Below are positions 1-14,300 of a stretch of 64,000 nt of DNA, piece by piece (position 1 is the stretch's first letter; every line of letters starts with the position of its first letter). The position numbers and the translations under genes are program-made. Below the pieces are notes generated by a model that did not search any database, was not told the DNA's origin, and was given only the letters and a program-made list of their open reading frames with translations. This DNA is from Orientallactaga sibirica (taxonomy: Eukaryota > Chordata > Mammalia > Rodentia > Dipodidae). The stretch spans positions 7,235,001 to 7,299,000 of the forward strand of contig JAEOAD010000005.1 of assembly GCA_036365145.1 (NCBI GenBank). The letters run 5' to 3'.

Positions 1-159
1 CGCACTCTTGGCTCCTCTCTGCAAGCAGCAAACACCCCATGTCTGCTGGGTGTAGACAGCCCCTCACTGGCCTCACTGCAGACTTGCTGGCACACATCAG
101 TGGAAGAGAACGAGAGCCTGAACGACCAGATAACAACATGGGGCTGAAGTGAGGCAGGA

Positions 160-256
160 CACACCAGGGGTGGTTCCCAGCTGAGGTAGGAGGATAGCCA
201 TGAGTTCAAGGCCAGCCCGGGGCTAGAGTGAGACCCTACCTTGAAACAAACAAACA
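160..256 (+). repeat. B1-like SINE, partial
   Basis: From gctgaggtaggaggatagcc to accctaccttgaaac. Confidence 0.6.
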
Positions 257-316
257 ATTCTGGAGGTGGTATAAATTAGGGACACTGAACAGAAGAGGTA
301 TTAAGTGCTTTATGTG

Positions 317-523
317 GGCTGGTGGGATGGCTTAGCAGTTAAGGTGTTTGCCTGCAAAGCCAAAAGACCCAGGTTCAAGCCCCCAGGTTAGCCAGATGCA
401 TGTGTCTGGAGTTCGTTTGTAGTGGTTGGAGGCCCTGGCATGCCCATTCTCTCTCCCTCTCTCCCTCTCCTTTCTCTCTCTCTCTCTCTCTCTCTCTTTC
501 CCTATCAAATAAAATTTTAAAAA
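317..523 (+). repeat. B2-like tRNA-derived SINE
   Basis: Full copy: opens ggctggtgggatggcttag; ends in a (CT)n run and aaataaaatttt. Confidence 0.8.
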
Positions 524-1183
524 AAGTGTCTCATGTATAACTTGAAACAAACAACGACTAGCCAAAGAGCCACATGGAGGACAGCATCCAATGAGAAGCA
601 AGCGAGCGAGTGATCTTGCAACACGTAATCCACATTGAGATTTCTACGGGTTTGGCTGGAAGCCATCAGCTGGCATGCTGGACTGCTGTGACCATAAGAA
701 AACTGGATGCTAAGCTACACCGGAGGCTGGTAAATGTAGCCGTTCAGGAGCAGTGGGAAGTGTTTCGGGCTTTGCAAGCCCTGTGGTCTCTATCATTAAG
801 TGTCACCTCTGTGGCTTTCTGCATGAAAACAGCCAAAGAAAAATACATAAAGGAATGGGTGTGACTGTTCCAACAAAACCTTATTTGCCAGAAAGGAAGT
901 GACAGGACCTGGCCTGCAGGACAGTTTGCCAAATCCTCTACACCACTGAAAAGATTAGAAAAAAAGAAAAGAATTCAGACTGGGTTGAGGTGATGGCTAA
1001 TTAGAAATCAGAAATCCTACCTTACTGGATGGTATTCCTTCACAGGGGAAAACAACAAAAAACAGTGAAAGAAAAACAATGTCAGGTACAGGCTCAGCGT
1101 TTCTAGTGTGGAAATGCACAACGTGAAATGCTATGAAATCCGAACCTTTAAAGTGCTGACACGAACTGAAAACGGGGATCTTA

Positions 1184-1250
1184 GGGCTGGGGCGTGGGGC
1201 TCAGTTTAGCATGCACAAGGTCTTGGGGTCAATCCCCAATGCCACCAAAA
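1184..1250 (+). repeat. ID-like tRNA-derived element
   Basis: ggggctcagtttagcatgca followed by ggtcaatccccaa, a tRNA-like A and B box. Confidence 0.5.
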
Positions 1251-1577
1251 TCAATGGAAAAAGAAACAAGTAAGAAAATAAACCCATAAGCAAACAGGTA
1301 AATAACTGAGTAAATTATTAGATTTGAACTTAGGAGCACGTGAAAGTTTGTATGATCAGATCAGGGATGCTAAGCAGACAAAGTTTGTACAAATACTGCA
1401 AAAATAAGAGAAAAAAAAAAAAACTAAAACCTGAAACACTTCCTGCCCTAAGAATTTTGGATATGGCATACTCAATGTACAAAAGGTTGAAAATGCAGAT
1501 ATCTACTACCAGCACGGAAAAATAATCAGATCTGCAGTGTCCATAAAAAACCAGTTACTTAAAACCAGACAGCAGTG

Positions 1578-1735
1578 CAGGCCAGGTGTGGTGAAGCACG
1601 TCCGAAACCCGGCACGTGGCAGGGGGAAGCAGGAGGCTTAGATCTCACTCATCCCTGGTGACAGAGCAATCTGAGGTCAGGTTGGGCCACACGAGATCAA
1701 ATCTCAAAAAAACAAACAAACAAAAAAAAAAACAT
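1578..1735 (+). repeat. Diverged B1-like SINE
   Basis: Opens aggccaggtgtggtgaagca; ends in (CAAA)n and poly-A. Confidence 0.5.
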
Positions 1736-2006
1736 AGTAATAAACAGAAAAAATAAACTAGAGGCCATGTTACTTTTGACCCCTGAGACAGTTGCTGCAG
1801 AGGAGGAGAGAAAGGCTGGGGAGAGGAGGAGGATGTTGGTGGTAAACTCTGGAGTGGTCTCACAGAAGACAGCCGGAGAGCAAAGTGTTCCTCCCACACC
1901 TTCACTCTCCGCAGGACCCTGGTAGGGTCACACCCTCACTCAGGGTGGCCGTGACGCCGTGTGCGCCTGCCTGCTCACAAGGCCCTGTACTGTAGCCAGC
2001 TCTCAC

Positions 2007-2459
2007 CTCCACATCAAAGAGCGTCGAACCATAGCCGGGCCACTCCTTGATCAAGGTCATGTACTTGGCCATGGCTTGCTCCTGGCTCATCCCCTGAAAC
2101 TTCTTCCATTTGTCAATGATGCTGGCTCGAGCGGAGCAGACTTCCTCCTTAATCCACATGTCCAGCATCTGCTCCTCCTCGGCCTTCTGCCGGACCACGG
2201 CCCCGGTCCGGAAGCTCCGCCTCAGCGTGCCCTCCAGGAAGCTGGTGCGCCTCTTCTCCAGCCGCTCGCACGGGGTGAAGGTTTTGGTGGACTGGCTGAT
2301 GCGGGCCTTGAGTCTCTGCACAGAGTACACCTCCTCGAGGGGCGGGACCACAGCGTGCAGCGAATAATCCCCCTGCAGGTACTGCAGCCGCAAGGCAGCC
2401 AGCACTTGGAGGTTTTCCTCGGGTGCTGGATGGTGACCGTGGATGACAGCTTCATGGGC
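2007..2459 (-). CDS. MYO10: MYO10 exon: FERM F2 to F3 (last exon in window)
   Basis: 453 bp, exactly 151 codons, about residues 1814-1964. Begins [20 protein letters not shown], then [20 protein letters not shown] and [20 protein letters not shown], ending [13 protein letters not shown]. This is FERM F2 and the first strand of F3. Acceptor CTTCTTCCAG, donor GTGGAG/GTGAGA. The remaining F3 strands and C-terminal tail are not found between 1 and 2,006, so at least one more exon lies outside the window. Confidence 0.96.
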
Positions 2460-5326
2460 CTGGAAGAAGGTGGCAGTCGCTACAGTCAGGTGTTGCTGTG
2501 CACAGGAAGTCTACAGGGCCAGGCCCCACATGCCATTCAGACTGTTCTCAAATGCCACCTGCCCTGTCCTGTCCTGTTTAAAACTGCACCATAGGCTGGG
2601 GAGATGGCTTAATGGTTTTAAGCCTTCTTGTAAACCTGCCAGCCCAAGTTCAATTCTCTGTAAAGCCTGATGCAAAGTGGCACACCTGTCTGTAATCCCA
2701 ATGTGCATATGGCAATGGGAGATGGAGCCAGGAGAATCTGCAAACTGGCCAGCCAGCTAGATGGGTACACTCAGTGACAAGCAGTTTCAAGCAAGGAGAA
2801 AGGGGAGGACAAACACCAAGGCTGTCTTCAAATCTCATGTGTGCTGTGGCACACACATGCCTCCCCTATACACACATCTCCACACACACTCACACCCAAA
2901 ACTCTGTATCCTGGCCTTCGTCCCCTGCTTTGAACTTGAACTTCATCCCTAGCACAGGTACCAGCACAAGGTGTGTGTCAACTCCTTATCTTAGAACAAC
3001 TCTTGGCAAGCGTGTTTCACTAGCACATGAAGTCTCTTCTACAGATGAATTATTGAGCCACTGGCTTCACTGGGGAATGTACTGCCACACACCACTTCTA
3101 ACGGCTGGCACTTAATTTATACAGGAGTAGCTAGCTTCACTCCTGACTACCAGCAAAGGAGTCTGATTCCAGAAGTTCCTCTTACCTGTTCAAACATAAA
3201 CGCGAACTCCACGCTGTCTTTTGGCACGCTGTCTGTGTCCAGGAAGCAATAGAGTTTGAAGTAGAATTTCCATGGCAAGTCCCCAGCTTCTGACGTGGCA
3301 GCCAGCCTACACACAAAGGCCACAAAGGACTCAGGCAAAACCAGAAGGAAATGGGCCACAGTGCTACAGGGGGCTGACTGTGCACAAGTGCTCTGAAGAC
3401 ACAAACACTCTGTTCATGGTCTGGTGACAGTGTGGGAGGGTCACACACAGAAGAGCCAGAGGGACATGTCAGAGTTCCCCAGCACTTCTGTCTAACCAGA
3501 GGGAAGCACACGCTTCTCCTGGTGCCACCTTCAGAAAGCAAACAGGAGGCTTTCAGATAACGTCTGCAACACTGGACGTTCTGAGGGCCCAGTCTCTCCA
3601 AGCCTGTCCAAGCTGCTCCAGAAAAGCCATGAATGTGGCCCAACGTGTCAGCAGCTGACAGATCTGTAGAAAGGAAAGGTTTTTCCATTTCCCTTACCAA
3701 TCTCAACTATGTTACATCTGCCACAATTGGCACAAATATTCAGGGGCCGCCGTCATCTGCACCGACATCGTGCACACGTGAAGGATGTAAAGTCAAGATC
3801 AAATACTGTGGGGGCACTGTGAACAAACGCCGTCTCAGGAGCTCATAAGCAGGCTTGAGTCTACCAGTGTGATTTCAAAGCTCACGGCTGTGTGAAAACC
3901 TTAATTCTGAGACAATGACACAACTGGGGGCTGGAAAGCGAATGGGGTGAAAAACCAGTGCTGAGCTCCAGCGTCGCTGAGCCCCTGGCTGTGCTGAGTC
4001 AGGAAGGACACACGGTGGCATGAAAGAAAAGGTCAGCAGACTTCAAAACAGGTGAAGCAAAACCAACACAAACATAGTGATGTCCGTCTGCCAAAGTCAG
4101 ACTCTCAAATCCTTGCCCTGATTTTTTTTTTGAGGTAGGGTCTCACTCTAGCTCAGGCTGACCTTGAATTCACTAGGTAGTCTCAGGGTGGCCTCGAAGT
4201 CATGGCGATCCTCACACTTCCACCTCCCAAATGCTGGGATTAAAGGCGTGCGCCACCATGCCTGGCTCTGATTTTTTTCCCCCCAAGGCTGACCTTCATC
4301 TCAATCTGTAGTCTCAGGCTGGTTTTGAACTCACAGCCATCCTCCTACCTCTGCTCTCTGAGAGCTGGGATTTAAGGCGTGCCCTATTTTTTTTTTTTTT
4401 TTTTTTTTTAGTTACAATTCCACCACTTGAGGAGAAACTCACTTTTCAAACTTTGCCAAAACATCAGCAACAATGGTCCGGCTCTCGATGGCCTTGTCCA
4501 CGTGTCCGCTGTACTCAAACAAGGCAAACATGTTCCTGCTGTCCTCCATAGCGAGGCCCCGGATCAGCTTCTCCACCACCTACAAGACACACCGGGAGGC
4601 CTTCAGCTTACAGGCTTAACGGTATGTGCTTCCAGAACGGGCCTTCAGCTGAGCCTTGAGGGAGCTGCTAACACAAAAGAGGCCAGTCTCCTCAAATGTT
4701 CACATGTAGGGTCACCCCAGAACCTTACATGTGCTATTTTTTCTCTTGGAATTAGCTTTTCTTTAACTTGATGAAAAAAGCTGAGCATGGGGAGGGATTG
4801 TTGGGCCGATTTCTAGCAAACCCATGTTAGTAGGAAAGTGGAGAAAACACAAAGGCCTTCCTATCTTTTAGCTAATAAACTCCTGAACCTCGACAAGCGA
4901 GTGGGACCCCAACGACGATTCTTCCACACAGGAACCTTCTTAAAATTGTTACTTGTGGCTGGGGAAATGGCTTGCTGGTTAAGGTGTTTGCCTGTGAAGC
5001 CTAAGGACCCCGGTTTGATTCCCTAGGACCCATGTAAGCCAGATGCACAAGGGGGTGCATGCATCTGGAGTTCGTTTGCAGTAGCTGGAGGCCCTGGTGT
5101 GCCCATTCTCTCTTTTCTTCTGCCTCTTCCTCTCTCTCTTTCTAATAAATAAACAAATAAACCTATTTTTAAAAATTGTTATTTGTGTGTGTGCACACGC
5201 CTGGGCATACACATGGGACAGCACTCGTGTGGACAGCACAGGGCAATCTCAGTAGGGTGTCTGTCTGTCCTCCCCTCCTTTTAAAAATTTAATTATTTGT
5301 GTGTGTTTGTGTGTGTGTGTGTGTGT

Positions 5327-5368
<42 letters not shown>

Positions 5369-8300
5369 ACGCGAGAGAATGAGAATGCACCTGGGCCTCT
5401 AGCCATTGCAAATGAATCTCCTTGTGCATCTGGCTTTCACATGGGTCCCGGGGAACTGGACCTGGTTCTGCAGGTATGCCTTAACCGCTAAGCCCTCTCT
5501 CCAGTCCTCTTTCCACCTTGTTCGACACAGGGCCTGCTAGCTTTGGTGTCCTCTTGCCTCTGGCACCGCCCCCCACTGCTGTATGCACTTTGGTACTACA
5601 GATGCGTGTGCAACTTTACATCTGGCTTCAGATGGGTGCTGGGGATTGAACTTGGGTTGGCAGGCTTTGGAGCAAGTGCCTTTAATCACTGAGCCCTACA
5701 AGAAGCTTTTTACAGGGGTTATTGCTCTACCACGACTAACAGCTTTTCTAACGTAAACGTAAGTGTAAAAGAGCAGATGTGTCACCTGATGTGGCAGTCT
5801 CAATCCTCAGGTGACACACAGAATTACCCTATGGCAGAAGTGACTGAATGACCGGATAGTCAGCTGTGTCCGAGCCTCTGGCTCAAGTTCAGCTTCGTGT
5901 TTCCATGCATGGTTAGCCCCGCTCTTATCTATTTACAGAATGAGGTTGGATGCTGGTCACGTCCACTTCCTTGTTCAGCAAGTAGTGCACAAGCTTACTG
6001 AGCGAGGTGCGTGGGCGTGAGTCCACCAAGGAGAATGGGAAGTGTAGCTCCCTCACCTCCCCAGCTGTGGTGTGGGAGTTGATGGTGATCTTGCATGAGC
6101 CTCCGCCATGGCAATACACAGTGGAAGTCATTTCCTGCCGGTGAATCAGGGCTTCAATTTCATCTCGGGAAGGCACAAACTCTCTGCATTTGGTTTTCTT
6201 AAGAGATTCGTAGATGAAGAGGGCGTATTTTTCCATCTCTGTTCCTGGAAACTGTTCCCGTATCCTAGGAGACAAAGGTGACTTGTGAATTGAGGATGGA
6301 GGCTTTGGGGAGCTGGGTGTGGAAAGGCTCTGCAGTGGAAGATGGTGACCCGCCCCCTAGTGGTGACAGGAGCAAACACCAGAGGCTTCCTGGTCAGGCC
6401 CAGTTCACGCTGAGTGGCTGGTTCCTAAAAGCAAAGGGCCGATGTTTGGCTGGGGGCACCTAGGCGGCCAGCTCCCCTGGGAAGCACTATAAATAAGTGA
6501 AAGGACAATGAATTATATTGTCCTAGAAAAGTTGTTTTTCCTCCACAGTTAATCCAGGCAAGTAAATTTTAGCTATTCATGTCATATATACAAAAACTAT
6601 GTTACCATTTTACTGAACACAGACAGTGCTGGGGAGATGGCTCAATGGTTAAAGGTACTTGCTTGCAAAGCCTGCTAGTCATGCCTTGATTCCCGTGTAC
6701 CCACATAAAACCAGATGCACAAAATGGCTCATGTGTCTGGCATTTGTGGTGGCAAGAGACCCTGGTGTGCCCCCTTCTCTCTCTCTCTTTCTCCCCACTG
6801 GCAAATAAAGACACATTACTAAAAAGTATAGTAAAATAAAAAACATCCAAGGTAGGGACTTTCCACTCTACACAGTAGTAATTCAGTGCACCCAACACCC
6901 TAGCTATTGATCTCCCCACAGTGACTTGGCTCCTGAGACAGTTTTGTGAATCTCAAACAGGGACACTTGTGTCGTGCCAAGATGTGACAAGCTGTGCCCA
7001 CACGGCATCCTTTGTAGGCCCCCCTCCCTGGGGCTTTACCTCTTCAGATGGAACTTGAGGTACTTGAGGATGCCCCGGCTGGGCAGGAAGGTGCAGCTGA
7101 GGCAGGTCAGGATCTGCCAGCTGTACAGGTTGCCCACGCTGCCGGGATGCGGCACCTTGTTGGTCTGCTTGATGAGCTGACAGTACAGCTCGTCCCGCAG
7201 AGGACGCAGGTCATGGCCCGTCTGCAGGATGCCCTGGATGATAGGGACAGGGTCGGACATGGACTCCAGCTGCTGGAGGGAATTGAAGATCTTGATGGCT
7301 TCATCCTGAAGGGTCGTGTAGCCTTTGTCTTTGAGCACTAGCAAAAGGAAACCAACAGAAGTTCCTTGGGCTGCACAGGAGATGAGAGGCAGGGACGATG
7401 CTGTGCATACTCTACCCCACCTTCCTCCCAAGCAGCCAAGCGAGCACACCTGGTTACACTGCTGCCATATACTTGATTTTTATTGCACACAGATGCTTAT
7501 TAAAAGCTTATCTAGCCAGGTATGGTAGTGCATGCCTTTAATCCCAGTGCTTGTGAGAGTGACGTGGAAGGATCACCATGAGCTTAAGGCCAGCCTGGGC
7601 TACAGAGTGAGCTCCCGGTCAGCCTAGCTGGAGTGAAACTCTGCTTCCAACCCCTCTACCCCCCCCCAAAAAAAACCCCAACTAATCCATGACTGAACAC
7701 TTGCAATGCAGTATTATTAGAATCTGTGCAGTCCAGGGCAGCCTTGATGTCAGATGGGGTATGTCCTGACAAACCCTCATCACTTGGGACTAACTTGTCA
7801 GAGACACATTGAACGCACGTAAGTCTTTGAAACACCACTGCGTGGCCTCGCTTATCTCACATGTGCTTTGAACCTTACTTGAGCCTGCAGTTGCACCTCA
7901 TCATCTTTCACGAAGCCTATTTGTAATGAAGGGACACATGTCTCCTGTGATTATTAGATTAAAAGTTAAAGACAGAACAGTTGCATGGGAATCATTTCAC
8001 AGCACCGTCAAGTAGGAGTGCTGTAAGGGAAAGACTTTTACAGCAGGACAAAGCAGGGCCTGTCTATATACTGAAAACTACTACGAGTTCACAGGTAGTG
8101 CTGGCATTCTCTGATGCCTTTTAGATCTCTGGGTATATTTTATACGGCTTCTTCCTGGCTTGTGATGACATTATTAAAGAGTCTGAGATAAGGCGACACT
8201 ATTGTGCTGGAGCTAAACAACAGGGAGAGCAGACCATGGCCCCTGAGCATGTTGGTGGCATGCCACACTCACAGTTGAGATTGATGTCCCCATACGGGAG

Positions 8301-11300
8301 GGGCAGGAGTGGGGAGTGCAGGGGGTGGTGTGTGTATCGCAGGATCGGGTTCCGCTTGTAAATCTGCTCCACTACGTCTGCGTTCAGGCAGTTCTCCTGG
8401 AAGGGAAGGAGTCATTTAAAGAATGGAGGAAGCTGACTGTTAAAAATGCACACCTAAGAGGAAAAAAAAAAAAAAAAAAAACAGCACAACTGCACTTTCA
8501 CACATGTGAATGTTTTTCCAAAGTCTCAAACGTCACTTATGCATGACGGGGCGAGGGGCTGAGCATCTAGTCTACTGTTGATCATTTCAGCCAGTGAAGC
8601 AATATCCACACTTGAAGACAAACCACAAAACACTTTCTTCTACGCCCTTCCCACCCCAGAGATCACATATATACAAATCTAAAAAGAATTCATGTCTATT
8701 CCTAATGATCTGGCTATCAATCATGTAGCCAAGTCACGTGATCTACTTACTATAGGTTATTTTTAAATTTCATTTTGGGGATGGGGAGATGGTTCAGTGG
8801 ATAAAATGCTTGCCACTCAAGCATGGAGATCAGAGTTTGGACCCCCGGCACCCACATAAATGCTATGTAGATACGGTGGCCCACCTGAAAGCCCAGAATT
8901 GGGGAGACGATATGGGATCCTGGGGCAAAAGGGCTAGCTAGACCAGCTGAGTCAGCAAGCTCTGGGCTCAAGTGAGAGATCTGGTGTCAATAAGAAGGTG
9001 GGGCATGATCAAGACAGACACCTAATGTCAACCTCTGGTCTCTGCACACACGTGTCCATGTGCACTTGCACGTGTGTGCCCACACATGCAAACCCACACA
9101 CTCACACAAAACCTTTTGGTAGATTTTTTGTTTTCAGAGACAGATCTTGTTTGCTAGATAGCCTGGGCTGGCCTTGAACTTATGGTAATTCTGCCTCAGC
9201 TTCCTAAGTACTAGAATGACAGACATGTACCACATCTGGCTGTAATCTTGTTAAGAATTCTTTTTACACCTGAAAACAACATGTGCTACTATGTCCATTG
9301 GAGACTTCCTCCGTGAGCCCATCTGCCCTGCAGTGAATTAGAGAACTTTCCATGTCTTCATGCTCTTGAGATGTTGCTGTGGCACATGAAAGTCAAGTTA
9401 CTTGTAGAGCTGAAATAAACAGAAAAGCTGCAGAAGCAATGCCTCATGCCTCCACAGCTTCATTCCCACCACAAAACCGAAGGCCAGAGAAGAGAACTTC
9501 TTAACTGACTTAACGAGGGTAACTTGTCATATTTCTTAAGAAGCATTATTTTATATCTGGAACATTCTACTAAACCTTTGAATGTATTTGTGATTAGAGC
9601 TAAAAATAGATGGCACAACTTTGATAAGAATGTGTGATTGAGAGCTGACATCTTAAACTCCTTTCTCAAAAGAAAGCTTCAAAATATTTTTAAGGCTAAA
9701 AATGAGATTATTTGTGTCAAGCAGCCTGGGTTAAGTTAAGGGAAGCCGAGCAGTGTTAGAGAATAACCGACTCGTTATAATTTGGCTTCAGCAAGCAACT
9801 TGAATTTGGTGGGAACTGACATCTTGAAGATGTATTAGACCCCCTCCTGCACCTCTATAGGAATGGAGTCTGGGACCCATCCACCAAGCCCCACTTCTGT
9901 CATTCAAGAGCCTTGGCTATTTCAGCCCCATCCCAGCAGTTCTCTCTGCTGTGGGAATCTGCCCACTTGGACGACCCCTTGACTGGGTTCTGTGTGACGG
10001 ACAGACAGCTCTGTGAGGCCACAGCACCCCACGTGTACACTTCCTGTCCGGGGAAGGGAGTGCACGGACCTTTGCTTGTTCTTCACTGGTGCATTCACTA
10101 CCATACATTGACTAAGCCACTCCACTTACCACAGGGAAATTACAGTCCAATGAGCTCAATGGAGGAGCTCATGGGGAGCCCAAGGGTTCTAGATCAACCT
10201 GGGCCTTTTATTTTCTTACAGGTAGTGGGGATCGAACTCAGGACCTTGCACATGCCAGCAAGTGTTCTGCCACTGATCCGATCAGCATCTTTAGTTCTTT
10301 AACCTGGGCTTCTTGTGACTCCACCTGACTGGTCTAGAAGCTGAAGAGTGAGGAGGGAATTACTGTGTTACTTCTAGCTGGTGTCTAGCTGGGGCTTAGG
10401 CAGGTCCTGTGATCGGCCCAGATGGTCCCTACACCATGCCACATACATAAGCATCCATACACCTGTTTACACAGAACAACATGGAACATCTCCACAGAAA
10501 CAAAATACTTTCAGTATAAAATTTCACCTACGGACCCAGGTTCGATTCCCTAGGACCCACGGTAAGCCAGATGCATAAAGTAGCGCACGTGTCTGGAGCT
10601 TATTGGCAGTGGCTGGAGGCCCTGGTGTGCCCCTTCTCTCTCTATCTTCTTCTATCCATCTCTCAAATAAATGAATAAATATTTGAAAAGAATTTTCACT
10701 TACCCAGGCATGGTGGTGGACACCTTTATTTAAACCCAGCACTTGCGATGCAGAGGTAGGAGGATCGCTATGAATTTGAGGTTACCCTGAGTCTACATAG
10801 TGAATTCTAGGTCAGCGTGGCTAGAGGAAGACCCTACCTCAAAAAGTAAAACAAAATAAAATTTCCCATAAAGTCTTAACAACTGAACTTAAGATTAACC
10901 AAGCTTTAGCTCTGCGTATAAAGTAAAAACTGAGCTGGCCTAGCGTTGATCTTGAAGGCCAGGGGTAGATTCTGCGAGCTACTAACTTGGGTCTCACCTT
11001 GATATCTTGAATCAGCTGCTGAGTGGGTGTGTCGATTGGAGCCTTGGTGTCAGTCACATTTTGAATGGCACTGGACCACCTCGTAGCCTCATTGAGAAGT
11101 TTAGTGTAGAGCCGGTAACAGTGCTTGCGCCCATACACGGTGACATTCCAGTAGCCTGCAGGGCAGTGTAGCACATATATGTCAACTTTAGCCTCTGGGA
11201 CCAAGGTGATGTTTTAGTATCAGAGGACCAGCCATTTATTAAGACCAAAAGTCTTTGTTTTGGGGCTGAAGTAATGGCTCAGAGGTTAAGGCACTTACTT

Positions 11301-14300
11301 GCTTGCAAACCCTAGGGACCTGGGTTTCATTCCCCAGTACCCACCTAAAGCCAGATGCACAAGGTGGCACATGTGTCTAGAGTTCATTTGTAGGGGCTAG
11401 AGTCCCTGGTGTGCCCATTCTCTCTATCTGCCACTCCCTCTCCCCTGCTCTTTCTTAAGTAAGTACGTAAATAAGTAAATAAATAAAATAAATTCTATTT
11501 TAAAACGATCTTTGTTTTTTGAACTCCTTTAAATTACTTAGGGATTTAACCATAAACACTTGCTGAATCCTCGTGTGCTGTTCCTGGCCCTAAGGACCCA
11601 GTGCCACCCAGAAACCACGTGTCCTTTGCATCTGTGGCACTTACAGTACACGCAGTATTGCTCACACAGACTACAGCACTGTCTCAGAGAAAGAGCAGGC
11701 ACAGGCTCATGGCCCTTCTGCGGCTCTGGAGCAAGAATGAAAATATCCCACCATCCTGGCTTCCCTTGGCCTCCTCCCCCCTCAGCAGAGAACACAACGC
11801 TGAAGAGCCTGTGTGTTCCCAGGGAGGTCGTGTGAATGTTGCCCACATCTCACAGGAATGGAGCAGCTACATCTTAAAAGCCACAAACACAACCAGACCC
11901 CAAATAAGCCAAGTTCTATAATCACCTGTGGCACCTCAAATCAGGAAAAGCGAAATAAAACAAACCACCTCTCCAGTGACACTCCTGCTCCTACTGCACC
12001 AGGCTAAGTTCCCCGAGAGGATTCTCAGAGGTTGCATGTGACCCTCATGGGTCAGTGATGAAAAAGACATAAACACCCAACATATAAAACATCAGATTGA
12101 GGCTGGAGGGATGGCTTAGCGGTTAAGGCGTCTGCCTGCCAAGCCTAAGAACACTGGTTCCAATTCCAGGTCCCACGTCTAGCCAGACGCAAAAAGTGAA
12201 GCAAGGGTGCAATGCCACTCTTGCCCACAAGGGGGCGCACACAACAGGAGTTCATTCACAGTGGCTGAGAGGCTACTGGCGCGCCCCTTCTCTCTGCCTC
12301 TCTCAAAAATCAATCAATCCATCCATCCATCCCATCAGATTCAAGCCAGGTGTGGTGATGCATGCCTTTATTCCCAGCTCTCAGGAGGCAGAGGTAGGAG
12401 AATTACTGAGTTTGAGGCTAGCCTGAGACTACATAGTGAATTCCAAGTCAGCCTGGGCTACAGTGAGACTCTACCTCAAAAAACCAGCCAACCAGGCTGA
12501 AGAGATGGCTTAGAGGTTAAGGCGCTTGCCTCCAAAGCCAAAGGATCCAGGTTCAATTCCCCAGCACCCTCAAAAGCCAGATGCACAAGGTGGCGCATGC
12601 GTCTGGAGTTTGTTTGCAGTGGCTGGAGGCCCTGGCATGTTATTTTCTGTCTTTTTCTCTCTCCTCTCTCTCAAATAATAATAATAACCAACCACCCAAT
12701 CATGAGATGCCCATCAGATGCTCTGCAGCTCTTTTTCCTCGTCCTCGTCTGAATTTTTGTTTCTCTATCAATCTGCGTTTGTTATGGTTTTAAATATAAA
12801 GTATTTACAGCCAACCACAGCCAGCCTCAGAAGATAAAGCAACATGCTAGTTAGGAATCTTGCTCCTTTGCTTGGGCAACCTCAGAACCTGAGATTGAAC
12901 CCGAGTCTTAGGACCAGGGGGTCTACTGCTCGTGGTCTGGGTACCTGTCTCTTTGAATGTCTTCTCATCCGGGGGCACGACCGAGCACAGGCTGTTGAGG
13001 ACCAGCGTGCCCAGCTTCAGCGCGTTCTTCTCGGAGCTCTTGTAGTAATCCAGGGAGTTGTGCGTGAGGACGAACCAGCGCTTCTTCAGTTTCAGCGAGG
13101 ACATCTTGGGACTGTTCTTCACTTCTTTGTGCAGCCACCCTGGAAAGGAAGGTTCAGGTATGAGTCTGCAAGATGTGCAGAGGATTTGGGGGTGAAGATA
13201 AGCAGGAAGGTGCTTGCCTGGTATGTGGGAGACCATGCATCCCAAACCCAGCACAGAAAGAAAGAAAAAAAAAAACCCACAAAAAACCTTGCATGGATCA
13301 AACCCCAAGTACCGTATGAACATTTCCATTTACGTAAGCTTAAAAATGAGCTAGAAAAGGACTATGATCACTGTTTTTTTAATTTTCCCAAAACTGCAAG
13401 ATCTGGGAAAGACGGTTCATTGGTTAAAGGTGCTTTGCTTGTGCAAAGCCCACTGGTCTGGGCTCAGTTCCCCAATACCCATGGAAAGCCAGATGCACAA
13501 AGTGGAGCTCTTTTGCAGCGGCTGATTAATTAATTAATTAACCATATTTATGTGTCAGAATGACTTAGAAAAGCCGCTCAACATGGAGGTGGTGCTAGGT
13601 AACTGCAGAGCAGAGCAAAGCGGGTGTCATCAAGAAGATGGCGCAGCGGGCCGCAGTCACCTCTTACGATGAACTCCTGGCCCTGCACCCTGTTGTCGCC
13701 CTTGGGTCTCTGCAGCAGGGCTATCCAGTGATGCATCTCCTCTGGCGTGTCCGCGTCGCAGTGCAGAACCCGGTTGGCCGTGATGATCACAAAGGAGTTG
13801 GGTCTGCGGGATGGGCGACAAACACATGGAGGCCCTTAGTGCCAGTGTTAGCAAGGCCTCGTTGGCACCGGGACAGCCGACTTTTTCCTGGCACACAGGT
13901 CAGAGGGAGACATGCTGTTGTGCCGCCTGTGGCTTATAGTAAGTAAGGCAAGCCGGGCTCATTTCTGTGGGACTTATTTTATGCCTCGTTAACCTTTAAA
14001 CTCGGAGCAGCCCATTCATTCAGAGGGAAAACATTTCTTCATGTAAAACTTTCCAGATGAAAACTCAGTTCCGGGAAGGCTAAATAAGGTGACCATTGGA
14101 GAAGTGGTTTTCTTTTTTTTTTTTTGCTGTTTCTCCAAAGTCTGCTTCTTCGTGCATCTGGATATTTCACCTTGGATGATATTTGTGTGATGCGAGTGAA
14201 ATATTAGCCCCCAGCCATAGAAGAGATCAGTGACTGGGTGTAAGTGGAACACCTTAGGCACTTGGTTATGCCTGGCACACAAAGCCATCTGGGTTCATGT

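Larger units (their letters stand above)
1..2006 (-). other. MYO10 3'-side intron, incomplete
   Basis: No coding exon matching the myosin-X C-terminus is present. The stretch holds several SINE copies, an A-rich low-complexity part (960-1,420) and otherwise unremarkable intronic sequence. Confidence 0.75.

Noticed and set aside
1..2006. Last MYO10 exons
   Set aside because: No sequence like the F3 end (for example ELWLGVSADAV) on the minus strand.
1959..2594. 211-codon plus-strand open frame
   Set aside because: Antisense of the FERM exon at 2,007-2,459; no splice or start context.
9913..10302. 129-codon plus-strand frame
   Set aside because: Intronic, ends in an ID-like element, no recognisable domain.
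12844..13533. 229-codon plus-strand open frame
   Set aside because: Covers the PH3 exon in antisense and runs into a SINE.
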